In this document: positions 22,526-35,920 of the stretch, piece by piece | Position numbering within the stretch: the stretch's first letter is position 1 | Layout: the number at the start of each line of letters is the position of its first letter | From: Acorus gramineus | Lineage: Eukaryota; Streptophyta; Magnoliopsida; Acorales; Acoraceae | DNA: 64,000 nucleotides | Direction of reading: 5' to 3' | Assembly: GCA_030737835.1 (NCBI GenBank) | Contig: CM060849.1 | Coordinates: forward strand, 26,098,311 to 26,162,310 | Translations under genes and position numbers: made by a program | The notes under the pieces: generated by a model | Told to the model about the DNA's origin: nothing | Database searches by the model: none | Seen by the model: only the letters and a program-made list of their open reading frames with translations

Positions 22526-24175
22526 GTTTGAACAAAACATGTAACATGTTTATTGATGATATGAATGAATGTTCTATATAACGATGTAGATGTAGATGGG
22601 ATGAATAGTCACTTTCACATTCTGTTGCACCTTCTATCATTCAATTAGTGTATAACTATAGTTAGTTATATTGACAAAAACAAACAATCTTTTTTTTTTA
22701 TGATATTTATGATGGTGGTGGTGGTGGTGGTTGTTTATTATATTCTCCTTTTTTTTGCTTGCAAATTGCAATACATTGTTTCAGTTGGATTTTAAATTCA
22801 GGTAAATTTATATATTAAGGGAAAATAATCGATCTTTGATAATTTCAAGTAAGCTTAACATTTTAATAAAAATCAGCTCACATATCCATGTCCATTTATC
22901 TATTTTTATGCTTCCCTTTTGAAATTTCTAAATTACACATTTCCTACTGCTCACACAAAGATATTAAAATATGTCATGAAAGATCATGAGAAGTTTTCAT
23001 TAAAAAAAAAAAGCTTTCAAATTGCGAGAATGGAAAAACACATTATTGGTCAAGCATTAAAATTCATTCCTTACTAAAATAACTTTTAACTTCAATTTTT
23101 CAAAAAAAAACTTCTATTATTTCAATGGTCACCCCATTATTAAGTAATCAATAGCCATCATCAAGTGCACAATGACAAAATTCTAACTTAGCAATATGCA
23201 ATGGTATGCGTCCCATTTTAAATTTTAATATTGGATACTCTAAAATAAAAATTAATTTTGTTATTACATGGTTGCTTTAATCAACATTCTAATACAATTT
23301 TTTTAAAATAAAATGTTAGGCCCAATTTTTTTAAATCCTTTTTACAGCTTGCACACATTTTGATTTTTAAAATATATTCTAAACTAACGAAGTACTACAT
23401 TTAAAAAAAAATTGAAATATATACTTGTATAAATTGAAAAGTATATACTGACATAATAGATTATATATTACATTAAAGATATGACGACTGCAAATTAAAC
23501 TGCAAAAGCATTGAGCTTTTGATAAAAGCTATATTGGTGCTTAAATCCTTGAAGGAAAATTGGTGGGGCAGTGGTTGGTTTGGTTTGCCAAGAAATAATG
23601 GCATTCATCTACTTATTAAAAGACTGTGCTACCTCATTCAGGATATATATTAAATTATGTCTAGATCTTTAACCAATTTAGTAGTAATTGAATTACATGG
23701 ATCCCTTGATCCGAAGGCAAATAAGCAACACCACATAGGTAGCTTTCAAGGCTTACTAACAGGGCCCACTTAATCCCCCTTTTTGTTCCATGATCTGATG
23801 GTCTGCCTTCTTGAGGAGGGAATAGAACAAAAAGAAGATCCAAAGAGGGTTAAATATGGTGACTTTGCTTTCATTGAAAGATAAAATGAAGACATATATA
23901 AGTGTTTAGTGGGTGACATGAAACTTTCATCCATGTGCATGCGTGTCTCATCTGCCTTTGCTTGGAGTGGAATCACTCTTTTTAAAGATGGTTGGGATGG
24001 CTTAATCAGCCCAAAAAGAGCATGTCAAAATGATTATAATGTTTGGCTCTAATATGTATTTTTGAGTGTCATTGTTAACAATCTACAGGGCTTTGATCCA
24101 AATCGCATTATTCATGGGTGTGTCTGACCCGGTTACAGTATAGTAGGTGGATACTTAAAATTTATAACAACTCAC
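22526..24175. other. Intergenic DNA with a (GGT)n microsatellite
   Basis: Contains the 3' flank of the XH gene, a (GGT)6-type microsatellite at 22713-22731, and AT-rich DNA. No gene is recognised. Confidence 0.5.
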
Positions 24176-24289
24176 TTGTCTTTTTTTACTTTTTTTTTCA
24201 AAATAAGAACATTTTTGTTCAAAGATTGTTGGTTTAATTTTTACATCATCAACAAGAACTACATCATCAAAGAAGTTCCACACAAGGTT

Positions 24290-24523
24290 AAGAAATTGTT
24301 TGAAGGGAAACACGGGATTTACATGAGTAATGACAATTCTTTCTTATGGGTCGGTATTATATGTGGGAGCATTGTGGTAGTGAGGCGAATGAAAAAGAAA
24401 GACGACAACAGTATAGAGGGCTCCATGTCTCTTTCCATCATTCTGGCTTACGCATGGGCGATTTGGCGCTGCAAAAACTCTGCAGTGTTCCAAGGTGTTA
24501 GCTTTTACTTTGAAAATCTTTGA
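24290..24523 (+). mobile_element. LINE remnant (zf-RVT/RNase H linker)
   Basis: The + strand frame contains ILAYAWAIWRCKNSAVFQGV (around 24440-24500). It matches the common WxIWKxRNxxxFxG motif between the zinc-binding region and the RNase H of plant non-LTR retrotransposons. Nothing else of a LINE is recognisable around it. Confidence 0.45.
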
Positions 24524-24529
24524 GAGTGA

Positions 24530-26020
24530 GCTTATCATTCAATCACCAACTGGGACAAGTATATATGGGGAGCGGCCCGGATTCATCTCAAGGAATATCG
24601 CTTTCGAATCGGGGTCTAGTATGAGGAAACATTGGGTTGAAGGAGGAGAGATAGAAACATTTTCTACATCTGATCTCTCATTCGTTGTCCCTTATGTGCA
24701 GTCTCGTATCTTTTTTTTTTATGTTTTTTCTCACATCCAATTCAGATATTATCTATTTTGAAACCTTTTGAAATGAAAATGCTCACAATTCACTCAAAAA
24801 AATATATTCATGTCTTATGAGTTGGGATTTTTCAGAACATTGAGCGACAGAAATATTGTTTGAGAAGGAGTGTTAGGTTTGAAACTCATCATTAATCTAA
24901 AAAATTATTGAAAAATTACCTCCCAATGGACGTAATATGGGCTGGCAGATTTGGTAGATAATCCAAATTTTAAATGTGAGTTAAATGCTCATATTAATAA
25001 AGAAGACTAGAAGGGACTGATAATCCATTAAACATTTTAACTGAAATATAAAGATCAAATGTGAGTTAAATGCTCATACATTTTATAGAATGAGAGTAGT
25101 AACATTTTCATTGCAAACAAAAAAGAAACATACATTTCATAAACAACACACCCACTAATATTGACTACATTAAGGTGCCTAAGCAATCTACACAGGGCTA
25201 TCTACATATCGCCATGCATCCACAATTTGCAACCCATAATTCAAAATGATTTAAACATATTCAGTTAAAAAAGAAGAAGAAAATTGCAGTGACATTTATT
25301 ATGTAACATATATATGAACATGCAAGCATGATCCGAGGAAGTCCATCCACAAATTCTTGTTCCCATAATACCATGTCAATGACTTATTCATTCTATGTCA
25401 CATCAGTAATATGAAGATGCCACACCTACTCCAGTTTTGGACAAAAATAGACTCCAAATCGATACAAACTAGTTATCCAAAAGCCTGCGACATCAAAATC
25501 AAGACTTTGTATGATAATGTATGCCTAAATGATACCTTAATAACTACTGTTCGATTAAAATTTAAATTACCCAGGCAACTAGTACACCATCAATATGACA
25601 TTCATCATATAATCCTTCCAAAATTTCACAAATAATAAAAAAAAACTTACTCTGTAAAATTTTATTTGTTCTATCCATAACCAACAGTTCTGATTTCAGT
25701 AGGATTTCAACTAATCAAACAAAAAATCAAATCAATCTATTCATTCTATTTCTTGCATAAACAATCCCTTAACAGTGCTTTTCATGCTTCAATTCAGATT
25801 ATCAGTTACCTTAATCAGTCACAGTAATCCAATGTGTATAGTAGGCACTTACACCTATTTCTAAATAATGTCAGGGTGTGCTGCTACCGATCTCCTCGTC
25901 GACCACCGGCTTCATCTATCAATTTTTATTTTTTTGGGTTTCAAATGCCTTCCTCAATAAGCATCTACAAAGTAAAACAAATCTGAAAAAAGAACTCTAG
26001 ATCATAAAAGAATATGAAAA
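24530..26020. other. Intergenic AT-rich DNA, nothing recognised
   Basis: No exon, RNA gene or transposon terminus could be supported in this stretch. Confidence 0.5.
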
Positions 26021-26300
26021 AACCCTATAACCGAAAAAAAATCAGATAAAAACCTAGATTTCAAAATAAATCTGAAAAAAAAAACCTATGACTGAAAAAA
26101 ATTAAATAAAAACCTAGACCCAAAATAAATCTGAAAAGAAAACCCTAGATCTGAAAAAAAATCAGACAAAAACCTAGATTTCAAAATAAATCTGAAAAGA
26201 AAACCCTATGACTGAAAAAAATCAAATAAAAACCTAGACCAAAATAAATCTGAAAAGAAAACCCTAGATCTGAAAAAAAAATCAGACAAAAACCTGGATT
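26021..26300 (+). repeat. 60-bp minisatellite with 120-bp higher-order period
   Basis: About 4.7 tandem copies of a 60-bp unit (aaaaacctaga...aaaataaatctgaaaa...accctag/tg). Units alternate between a 'ctatgactg' and a 'ctagatctg' type, and between 'gatttcaaaa' and 'gacccaaaa', so every second copy is most alike. Confidence 0.8.
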
Positions 26301-26668
26301 GGGTGGGGGTGGACGGTGGATGGGGAGGGGTGGGGGTGGACGGGGTCGTCGAGAACGGGGAGGGGCGGGGGTGGCTGAGCGGATGAGGCTGCAGCAGATA
26401 GTGTTCCCTCTTTGTGTTTTTTTTTCTCCTCTTTTGGGTCGAAGAGAAGAAGAGAACAATGAGAGGAGACAGAGAAGGGGGGAAGATTTTGGGCGGTCTC
26501 GATGCAACCGGTTTCATCCGGTTTGAGATTTTTTTTAAAAAAAAAAAACAGTCACCCGCCGTACGATCGTAAATCTCGCGATCGGACGACCGAGACTCCG
26601 GGCGCATGCTGGGGTGCACGACCACATGGTCGCACCACTTCCCTATATATATATTTCCATTTAAAATT
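26301..26668. other. G-rich low-complexity DNA
   Basis: A G-rich stretch (gggtgggggtggacgg) is followed by a purine-rich region and a T/A run. Long open frames exist on both strands, but they are low-complexity and look spurious. Confidence 0.4.
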
Positions 26669-27032
26669 TTGTTTCGAGGACATCATTATTTGGATAGATA
26701 AGATATTGTTGTACCCAACTATTACTATTTAATTGCGGGTACGGCATTATGAGAGAGAAATGTATTGCCTACAAAACAGTTACAGACATAATTTCAATGT
26801 CGTATAGGACCAAATATTAAAATCTGATGGGAAGGGAGATTAGATTTAACTACTCTTTTGAAAACAAAAGATATTCAGCAGAATTAGTTCCTCAACTAAC
26901 TAAGAATAATTTAGTCATTTTATCCTGCATTACCACCCCCTCTAATTAATTCAAGAGTGAATAGAATAAATACATCAAAACAATAATACAAAAGGAATTA
27001 ATTAACCATCTCAAGCAATAATACAAGTTCTA

Positions 27033-30000
27033 TTACATAAACAATGGTTGATGAGGTGAGACTTGGCTTTCTGTGTAATAAGCTTGGACCTGCAGTTCTC
27101 CCTCGACTTTAATGTCAAATTTCTGAAACACTTCACTCTGAGGATCATAGAGTTCCAGTCTGTTCTCAAAACTTGCAAACAATATTGTACCATTATCACA
27201 TATGGCTTCAGGCCATATGAAATCTACCATTTCCCTATTTAAACCATCAATTGTTCCCAAATCAATAGTATACATCTTAACCCAATGCTTATTTGCATAA
27301 TCCTTCAACATCTATATGTCCATATCTAGATAATCAATATTTTTGACAGCTTAACAGCTATTGTAGTTCTCATTCTCTGTCTTTCCATTTTAAATATTAT
27401 CAAACTTTCAGTTTCATTTGATGTTGCCAAACTTTCCGTATCCGATGTTTCCATACTTTCAATTTCATCCGATGTAGCCAGACTTTTTGTATCCGATGTT
27501 TCCATACTTTCAATTTCCGATGTTGCCCCATCTTCAGGATGCATAATGATCGCAAACTTCTCCTTTTGAACATCAAAAGACATGATCACTCCCGGGCCTT
27601 CATAAATGTTATGCTCTATTGTCCAATGGAGTGCTCCATTCACAAAAATGGGGGGATCAGCATGCACAGTGGTAGGAGGATCATCTATCCTCCTCCAAGA
27701 GAAAGATTTACCACCTAAAGTGAATATCTCGCATCCGACACCATAGTCTTCAGAAATATATAAACGCACCACTTTATATTCATAGGTATGGTAATCAAAG
27801 AAGAGACCCAACCGAGCCACGCAGTCATAACTTGCTTTTTCATGCGGGGTTCCACTCGGGAGCTTCAAAAATTCTTTGGTGGCTGGATTGATCACATAAG
27901 TAGTCTTCTCCCCGCCAACACAGATCAGTCCATCACATGAATTCGAGACGCGATAAAGCTTGTCACTAAGGCCACTCAAGCTGAACTTGCAGTCCAACAG
28001 ATCTCCTACTCCTCTGGAATAATGAAGAGAGAACCCATGCCATGGATGAGTGAAAACAATAATTCCCAAGTTGGGAATGCGAGTGCCCTCTGTCTTTGAA
28101 TAAGTCATTGTTCCTTGTTCGCTCTCTGCCTGCACAAATTGGAAGTGGTGTCAAAATAAAAAACCGAATTCTGCATCAACCCGAAAAATAGAGAATTTCC
28201 CTATACGTCGCTGATAATCACAATTTTAAGTATGATGTACCTTAGGAAAAATAAAATAAAAGCCAGTCATTTACGATTATTTACTTTGAACTGGTTCATT
28301 GCTTTCGTAATAACTGATTAATGGGTACAATCCCATGTAAGCCTCCCAGATAACCAAATTCTTCTATGTAATTGTTTCATAGCAAAACATGATCATTTCC
28401 TTATCAAATCAAATCAAATAGAGAACTTTGGAATCCAATCATTTATAATCCCCCAACATCTCCCCCACAACCACACACCCCCTCCAAAAAAATAATTAGT
28501 CTAAATATAACACCCTAACCATAAAGGCCCAAAAAAAAAGAAAAAAAAAAAAAAACCACCAATGAAACCAGAAGAACATAACAAATCTCAAATCAAACAA
28601 CATTCATAAGGGGTAATGAAAAATTAGAAAAGAATATAAAATCACATGATGCTGCTTATGAGTACTAAAAGAAGATTCACTTGCTGTGCAAATAACTCAA
28701 ATTTAATATATTATAGTTAATGCAAATATAACCCAATCAAGAAGTATCACAAACCTACCTCTTGGTAAGGGTAATGGACATGATGCCGCATCTCTGTTAG
28801 TTTTCTTAGGCACAGATAATAATAACCTGAGATGGGCACACAGTCATAATCACATGGTTCTCTGCTCTTCAGACGTCGTGACACATAACCAGGATAAATG
28901 TAGAAGTCTTTTTCGTTGTCCGGATCATTGCCTTGATAACTGTTGAAACATTCTTCTAATGGGATCTGCACTCATTATATGGGAGGAATTCAATACCATA
29001 AATAAATAAACAAATAAGAAAACAAAAAAGAAAAGAAAGATTGGCTTCTGTTAATCACTCATTAACGGAGCAGAGGAAAGGTGATATCTCCTCTGCATAT
29101 GATGAACCCTTTTTTTTTGGGGGGGGGGGAATAACGGACAACTAAATTCATTTACGTAAAGCACAGGCAACTCATGCTCATGTAAAATAATATGTTAGAA
29201 AAAACTTGGGTTCTATACATATCTTAAAAAATGTTTCCCTCATTGGAAATCCTGGAAAGAACAAAAAAGATAAACCAAACATCTCAAATAGATTGTAGCA
29301 TAGAATTAGGCAGTTTCATATGATTTGTCTGATCACAGAGGGTAAATTACTTCCATCAAAAGACGGGTAAAATTGAAATGACATACCATATCAACTGACC
29401 AAAGACCTTCGAAAAAATGTTTATGGCTTCAAATATAAGAACATTTTTTGAAGTTATGGACAACAACGAGTCCTATGATTACATGTACCACAAAATTAAG
29501 TTTCAAAAAATTCTTCAACATTTCTTACTAAAATATAATTGTATATCCGTTATTGTATCTTAATCCATCCTTGTATTGTAAGAGAAAGTTAATGATTAAT
29601 GGGGAATGTGACATAATTTATAAATGAAAATCAATTGTCTATAGAGTTTATAAACCTCACGCAACAATGAATTGTCCTTCCTTTTCTCAGTCCTCCTCTG
29701 ACTATTCAAAGACATGTAAAATTGTACATCCATATTTCAAGTTGTAAATCAGGGAAAACTAAATATCAATAGTTATTGAAGATATCTTACTCTCCACTGG
29801 TTTGATGGTTTCATGAAACCTGATTAACAAATATAAACTCGTGTTGAACCCCAAGATGACCAAATTCATATTTGTTACTGTTAGTAAACACAAACATCTC
29901 CTCAAATCAAATATAAAAATCTTTGAACTCTCATTATTATAACCCCTCCCAAAAAAAAGATGAAATCAAGATATGTAAAAGAATCTTGGAGTCCACTTAT

Positions 30001-30356
30001 ACTTCAAACTCCCAAAAAAAATCACACTAGCATGGAAAAAGCAACAATAAAAAAAGCCAACCAATGAATCCACAAAAACAACAAGATTCAAAACAAATCA
30101 AACATCTAAATCACAATATAACAATAAAAGAAATTTTCTTACAAGAAAAAAGAATTGTCATAAGGGGCACTGAAAGATCTCTTAAGGTGCACAGAAGTCA
30201 AAATCTCAATAAACCTACCGCTGGGTGAAAGGGCAGTGAATTGAAGGCATAATGAACAACATCATGGGAAGCCATAACCCCTCCTGTGCTCGAGTTTGAT
30301 GAAGCAAACGTAAACATGGGATACTCATAGGGAGTCTCTGGGATACAAGATTTGAC
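27033..30356 (-). pseudogene. F-box-associated (FBA) domain gene, decayed copy
   Basis: Minus-strand exons: 30219-30356 (VKSCIPETPYEYP...), 28759-28965 (IPLEECFNSYQG...) and 28129 down to 27033. They match the intact gene at 35921-38406. The last exon carries the FBA-type region: LYRVSNSCDGLICV, YVINPATKEFLKLP, WRRIDDPP, IFVNGALHW. The frame breaks where about 25 bases are missing relative to the other copy (junction 27346/27347), and a TAG replaces TGG at 27312-27314. Before the break is an in-frame insertion of about 51-bp repeats (ESMETSDTESLATSDEI-like, about 27405-27525) that the other copy lacks. No start exon is found. It is probably a pseudogene. Confidence 0.75.
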
Positions 30357-30565
30357 CTGCACAGGCTGCACCCATCACATTAAAAGAAGTTTAATACCAC
30401 AAAAATTAAAAAAAATGGCTTCTGTAAACCCACCATTCTTTTGGACAAAATACAAAAATAGTAGGCATCCTATTTCAATTTATTAATGCAAGGGAATTCC
30501 AATTTCCGTAAACCAACTATAACTGTGTAGAGGAGGAAAAAAAGAATCTCAATTTTTTTTTTTGC

Positions 30566-30945
30566 AAATGATAGTTGATTTCACTATTTATTTATAAGAG
30601 GTGGTGACAGTTGATTTAACAGTGGACCTACATATTCTTCTGAACCTGGAATAACTTAATTCCAGGGGTTGTCTGGAATCCATATACCACTTTATACCAG
30701 TTTATTTTGGTATACAGATTCTCATTTATTTCAGCCATCCAAACAGTCACATATTCTTTTGGATTGAATAATATGTAATAACTTAATTCCAGGGATTGTC
30801 TGGAATCCATTTATCGCTTTATATCAGTTTATTTTGGCATACAAATTCTCATTTATTTTACTCATCCAAACAGTCTTAAACCCCTTATCCCACATTATAC
30901 CCATTTATTCCACCTTCTATTCACAATCCAAACATGGGCTTAAGG
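30566..30945 (-). mobile_element. MITE-like insert, same family as 42367-43310
   Basis: Shares 'atgatagttgattt', 'gatgacagttgattt', 'tggaatccatataccactttatacca' and 'atccaaaca' phrases, in order, with the MITEs at 42367-42826 and 42857-43310. A segment of about 130 bp (taacttaattccagg...catccaaacagt) is duplicated in tandem inside it. It is absent from the sister copy of the segmental duplication, so it probably inserted afterwards. Confidence 0.5.
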
Positions 30946-31341
30946 TGCACCAAAAGAAGATCAATTGCCATGAATAAGTACAATTTTTTTTTATTATAAA
31001 TGAACTGCAAATATATCCTTTGAACTATTACATATTTCTATCTCACCCATGAGTGTGGCATAACACAGTTTCACATGCTTAATTTCATAACGAGAATGTT
31101 TTCCACATATACCCGACTATGTATCTATCTATATAATCCATGTATAAACTATACATGTGTTACTATCCACCTCTAAATACATATCATGTATGCAGTATGC
31201 CGCACCAAAACAGATTTAAATGTTTTATTTGCCACCATTTGCAAGTTCCACCTGCAAATTGGGAATTTTAAGAAATGATATAAAAAGAAAGCAAAATTCC
31301 ATCACATAAAAATACTGCCTTTTTAATGATGCAGAAGCTGA

Positions 31342-34103
31342 CCGAAGCCCCTGAAATCACCCGCTCCCCCTCTCGGCCTCCCCGAAGCCGCCGCTCAACA
31401 CAGCCCTCTCCGACGCCGCTGCCGCAGCCCGCACTGACGCCGCGATCGACCTAGGAAGGTTCGTCCTAGTTCCTCCATGACGATTTATTTTGTAGATCTA
31501 GGGTTTTTTTTTTAAACTGGATTCTATGGTTTTAGCTTTGTTGATTTAGGGGTTTTTTTTTTCCTATTTTTGAACTTCATATATGCAGTTTGTGTGTGCT
31601 TTTGATTTGTTGTTGGGAGATCGTGGAAGTGATTATTCTTACCCCGATGAGAATATGCACTCGAATTTTAATTTTGATTTGTTGTTGTTGTTGGTTCTGA
31701 TTTTGCAAATATGGAGGCATCAGTACCCCTGTTTGTTGCATTTAGTATGTCTGGATTTGAGAGGATTTGATCATGGAAGCATACATGAAAATGGCTGCAT
31801 TTTGATTCAATGTTTCTAATTCACTCTTTTGTTTTTATGCAGGTTTATCCTAAAAAAAGCTAAAGATGGATGCATTTTGTGATTGTTGTTTGTAAGTAAA
31901 GAGGGTGTAATTGTTGCTTCTATGTTATATTTTGGTTGTTGTCATCCCATATGGTACTGTTTGGAGTTTTTAAGATGTTCTATCTTAATTTTTTTTGGAA
32001 TATGACATGTAGTTTTTAGAAGACATATATGTACTGTTTGGAGTTTATCAGTATTTATTTTTTGTAAATCTTTAATTTATATTTCTGACTTGCATTGGAT
32101 GCATAACTCATGCAATGAAAGTTCATCCATAAGTTGAACAGGAGGAACAAAAAAAAATTGAAAGGAAAGTACATCCACAAGTTTAACAGGAGGAACAACA
32201 AAACAATGAAAGGAAAGTACACTAAATTCATGCCACATGCAATTTGATGAAATGTATTGCTAGCTAGGAATGAAATTTGCGGAGCGCATTATGTCAGTTG
32301 AAGTTAATTCTGCCCTCATTTTTAGTCAATTCAAGGAATGAAACCCCGGCATCAGCAATCTCAACCTGGAACATCAGCTGTATTCACCAACGACACCATG
32401 CATCAATCTGAACTTGGAACTCTGCAATATCATACATCTGAGCAGGATGGGTGTTGGGGATGGATGCCGGGGTTGGGGAATTTTGAATCCCTTTTAGTTT
32501 TTTTGTTGTGACTAAAATTATGATTTTATTGTTAAATTGTTTTTAAATGTTGTGTACTTTGATGATGGTAAGATGATGTACAATGAATTGCGAACAAAAT
32601 GTTGTGAACAGAGCTTATTATAGATTGTAGCAGGTTGAATAGCCAGATCATCAAATGCTTTGCAAACTTCCACTGTTATTATTGAAATTGTTTTTACAAG
32701 ATAAATATTGCTGCTTTGTAGAACATATAATAAAAAATTATTGGATAACATATAATGAGAATATATCAAATTGGACTGGCATCTGGCTTGAATTTTGAAA
32801 AAATTAAGGACTTTTTTTATACAGTAAAATAAAGTCATCATACAGAAAAATAACATACATTTTTTTAAACCTCTGAAAACCCTCTTTGTCAAAAAAAAAA
32901 AAAAAAAACCTAACCCTACATTCACCGCACGATGACCCTCTCTCCGTCCGCAAACTTCTAATTCATGGGCGTCCGTCTAAGATCTCTCGCTGTTAATATA
33001 ATAGAATATAAACAAAAATAAATTTGAATTTAACTAACAAATTAATAATCTCACATGGTTTTTTATATTTTATAAATAACAATTTTGTTAGATAATATGT
33101 ATAATAGTTAGATAAGATTTCTTAGTATATTTTAATCTAATAACATTTATAATATTTTATGTCATATTAATATTTATATTCTACACAATTATATTTTTCT
33201 AAATTATATAAATTTTTAAAATGTAATTATCTATTTTAAATCTTAAAATAAGATTAAAAGAAAAAATATTTGTTTTGGATAATATGAACTATAAAAAATT
33301 TGTTAAAGGGTAAAAATATAAAATTACGTTACATGTATTTAAGAGGTGAAGAAATAAAAGCTGTTATAAAATAATAACATATGGGATTGGTTGGGATTTT
33401 GATTGTTCCATTTAATATGGCAAGGAGGACTTACGTGATTTTATTTGTTACAGTTTGTTAGTTATAGTAACCACCAAGATTTTTTGTTATTTGCACGGTA
33501 TGCAAACAAATTAAACATTTTCGCTTAGCATAACAAATCTTTCAAATAAAAACCTTTGTGAGAGAGAATTTTTGTGAGTTAGAGAGAGAGAGTCCAGGAA
33601 GAAGGGTAGAGAAGAAAAGAGGTATTTAATCTTTTCTTTTGATCCTTTGATTTTCTTATATTAATTAAATTTATTGTTTTTTGTTATTGATATTAGATTT
33701 ATGTTTAGGTTAATAGATTTTTGAGTTTTTTTTTATTAAAAAACAGGGTTTTGATCTATTATGTTTTAGATATGTTTTTGTGTTATGGTATTTTGAGTTT
33801 TTGTTGAAACTGGGGTTTATAGTTTTATTATTTATGTTATTGGATTTTGAGATTTTGATGAACTCTGTGTTTTGATTTATTATTTATTTTAAAGTTATTT
33901 GGGTTCTTTAAAACGAGATACACCTTTCTTTCTTTCTTTCCATTCAACCTCAAAAAACCCAAATCTGAACATCCGTTGCTTTTCAGTTGGAACTTGATCG
34001 TATAGGTTATTTGTTTTTTGAAAGATTGATATTTGGGTTTTTTTTTTTTTTGCTATGAACGTGAACCGTGGGTGAATTTTTAAAGTTACTTATTCTCAGA
34101 AAC
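31342..34103. other. Spacer of the inverted duplication; RRM gene leader
   Basis: It opens with GC-rich, leader-like sequence ending in a splice-like junction (31342-31460), followed by AT-rich DNA. A 55-bp imperfect tandem duplication (cat-aagttgaacaggaggaac) lies at about 32115-32225. A 57-codon frame from ATG at 32338 to TGA at 32511 (Gln-rich: MKPRHQQSQPGTSAVF...) is not recognised. From about 33560 to 33620 a GA-rich stretch ending AAGAG|GTATTT looks like the non-coding leader exon of the RRM gene, with a leader intron up to AG at 34098-34099. Confidence 0.4.
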
Positions 34104-34976
34104 ATGACACGCTGTATCGGAATGAGGATTTGGGAGCATGATCTTGATCGCTGCATTAGGACAATTTTCGTGTCGTATATTCCCATAGGAACCTTGGAAG
34201 AGGATTTGAAGAATTTTTATGAAAAGGTTTGTTGTTTAATCGTCCATAATAGAATTGGTGGACTCTTTAACTTTTTTTCGTTGAATTCAAAGATACTTAG
34301 TAGTGGTGTATTCTTTCTTAATTCCTTGAAATGTGCAGTATGGACCGATTGTTCGTATCGATCTGCAGCCTGGAAAGATCCAATGGATGTTTGCTTTTGT
34401 TGAGGTAAGGAAATCATGTATAAAGATCCATGCGTTTTATTTCTATTTTCAATCTGACATTAAAGTTGATCTCAAAAGAAATTGAAAGACAAATGGTCTC
34501 CTTGCTAAAACTTATATGGTTGTGCTGCTATAGTTTACACCATGAAAATCTAATTTGTATGATTGATTTTTTTTTTTAACTTTGGTCTCCTTGTATGTTG
34601 GATGCTTTAACATATTTCTGTTGCACATTTATCTATATTTCCATACCCATGTATGCCATTTCTCCGTAGGTATTATTAGTTCATGACTAACTGTGGCTTG
34701 TTATGTGTTGTTTTCTTTTGCTGATGTATATGGTCCTTTTGTTTCAGTTTGAAGAGCCAAGTGCTGCTCAACAAGCCAGGGATTTATCTGATGGCACCTT
34801 TATCTTTGCTGGTCACGTAATAAAAGCAAACGATGAAACGGTATATATTTTATTTTATATTCAGCTTCTGCATCATAAAAACAGCAATATTTGCATGTGA
34901 TGGAATTTTGCTCTCTTTTTATATTGTTTCTTAATTTCCCAATTTGTAGGTGGAACTTGCAAATGGTGGCAAATAA
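34104..34976 (+). CDS. Small SR-type RRM protein (SF2/SR34-like first RRM)
   Basis: Four phase-0 exons: 34104-34226, 34339-34404, 34748-34840 and 34950-34976, giving 102 residues. They form one RNA-recognition motif. RTIFVSYIP is the RNP2 strand; KYGPIVRIDL and AFVEFEEPSAAQQARDLSDG (RNP1 region) follow, then GHVIKANDETVELANGG. The arrangement and the VELA(N/H)GG end match RRM1 of plant SR splicing factors, but the second RRM and RS tail are absent. The N-terminus (MTRCIGMRIWEHDLDRC) is unusual, and the RNP2 Gly-Asn is Ser-Tyr. The third exon ends in phase 0, so it could instead splice to the FBA exon at 35921 and skip the stop exon. Confidence 0.6.
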
Positions 34977-35920
34977 AACGTTTAAATCTGTTTTGGTGCT
35001 GCATAAATGAATTGATATGTATTTAGATCTGGATAGTAATACATGTATAGTTACATGGATTATATAGATGAATACGTAGCTGGGTTCCAGGGGAAAATAG
35101 TCTTGTTATCAAATTAAGCATGTGAAACTGTGTTATGCCACACTAGGATAGAAATACGTTAATAGTTCACAGGATATATTTGCAGTTTATTTATAATATA
35201 AGATTTTTGTAATTGTGTGTGGCAATTGATCTTCTTTTGGTGCCCCACCTTAAGAGTAGAATCCTACTAGTATAGATAGCAATAATTTTTTTATTAACTT
35301 AATTTTTTTTTTAGATTCTTTTTTATTCTATATTAACTTAGGGTTATGGATGAGATATTCGATTTCATTGGAGATTTATTTTATTTTACTTTTTGGGCTT
35401 TTTTTCTTCATGTTATTCAAAGCTAGGTATTTTTAAGGAATTTGATTTGTGAATTTATACTCCAAGTTTTATGATATTTCTTGATGTGATTTAGATGTTT
35501 ATTTTTCTTTTACTTTTAGGTTTTCAATGATAGGAATATTTGTTATATTTTTTGTATTGAATTGGCAGTCCAATTTTTTATTTTTTATTTTAAAAAATCA
35601 TTTTACCCGAGAATGAGATACCTGCATTTCACTAGGAACATGAGATTTGTTGGTTTATTTATCCACAATTGCATAGATGAATTTTATTATCTGGGGAAGT
35701 GGGGGGAGGGGGGTCATCATACGTTGAGGAGGAACCGTTTTTCCTCCTCTGCACTGTTATAGTTGGTTTACGGAATTGGAATCCCCTTGCATTAATAAAT
35801 TGAAATAGGATGCCTACTATTTCCGTATTTTGTCCAAAAGAATGGAGGGTTTACAGAAGCCACTTTTTTATTTTATTTTTTGCAATGGTATTGAACTTCT
35901 TTTAATGTTATGGACTGCAG

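Larger units (their letters stand above)
26669..31341 (-). repeat. Inverted segmental duplication, left copy
   Basis: Homologous in inverse orientation to 34858-38747. Shared landmarks are the sequence at 26669-26740 (cgaggacatcattattt...gttgggta), the FBA gene exons and 3' flank, and the piece around 31230-31341 matching the last RRM exon (ggtggaacttgcaaatggtggcaaataaaac). Homology stops at 'gatgcagaagctga' (31341), next to unrelated GC-rich DNA. This copy has extra DNA at about 29000-30200 and a MITE-like insert near 30566-30945. Confidence 0.8.

Noticed and set aside
26206-26625. 139-codon minus-strand frame rich in Pro/Arg/Ser
   Set aside because: Low-complexity translation of the G-rich stretch and the minisatellite.
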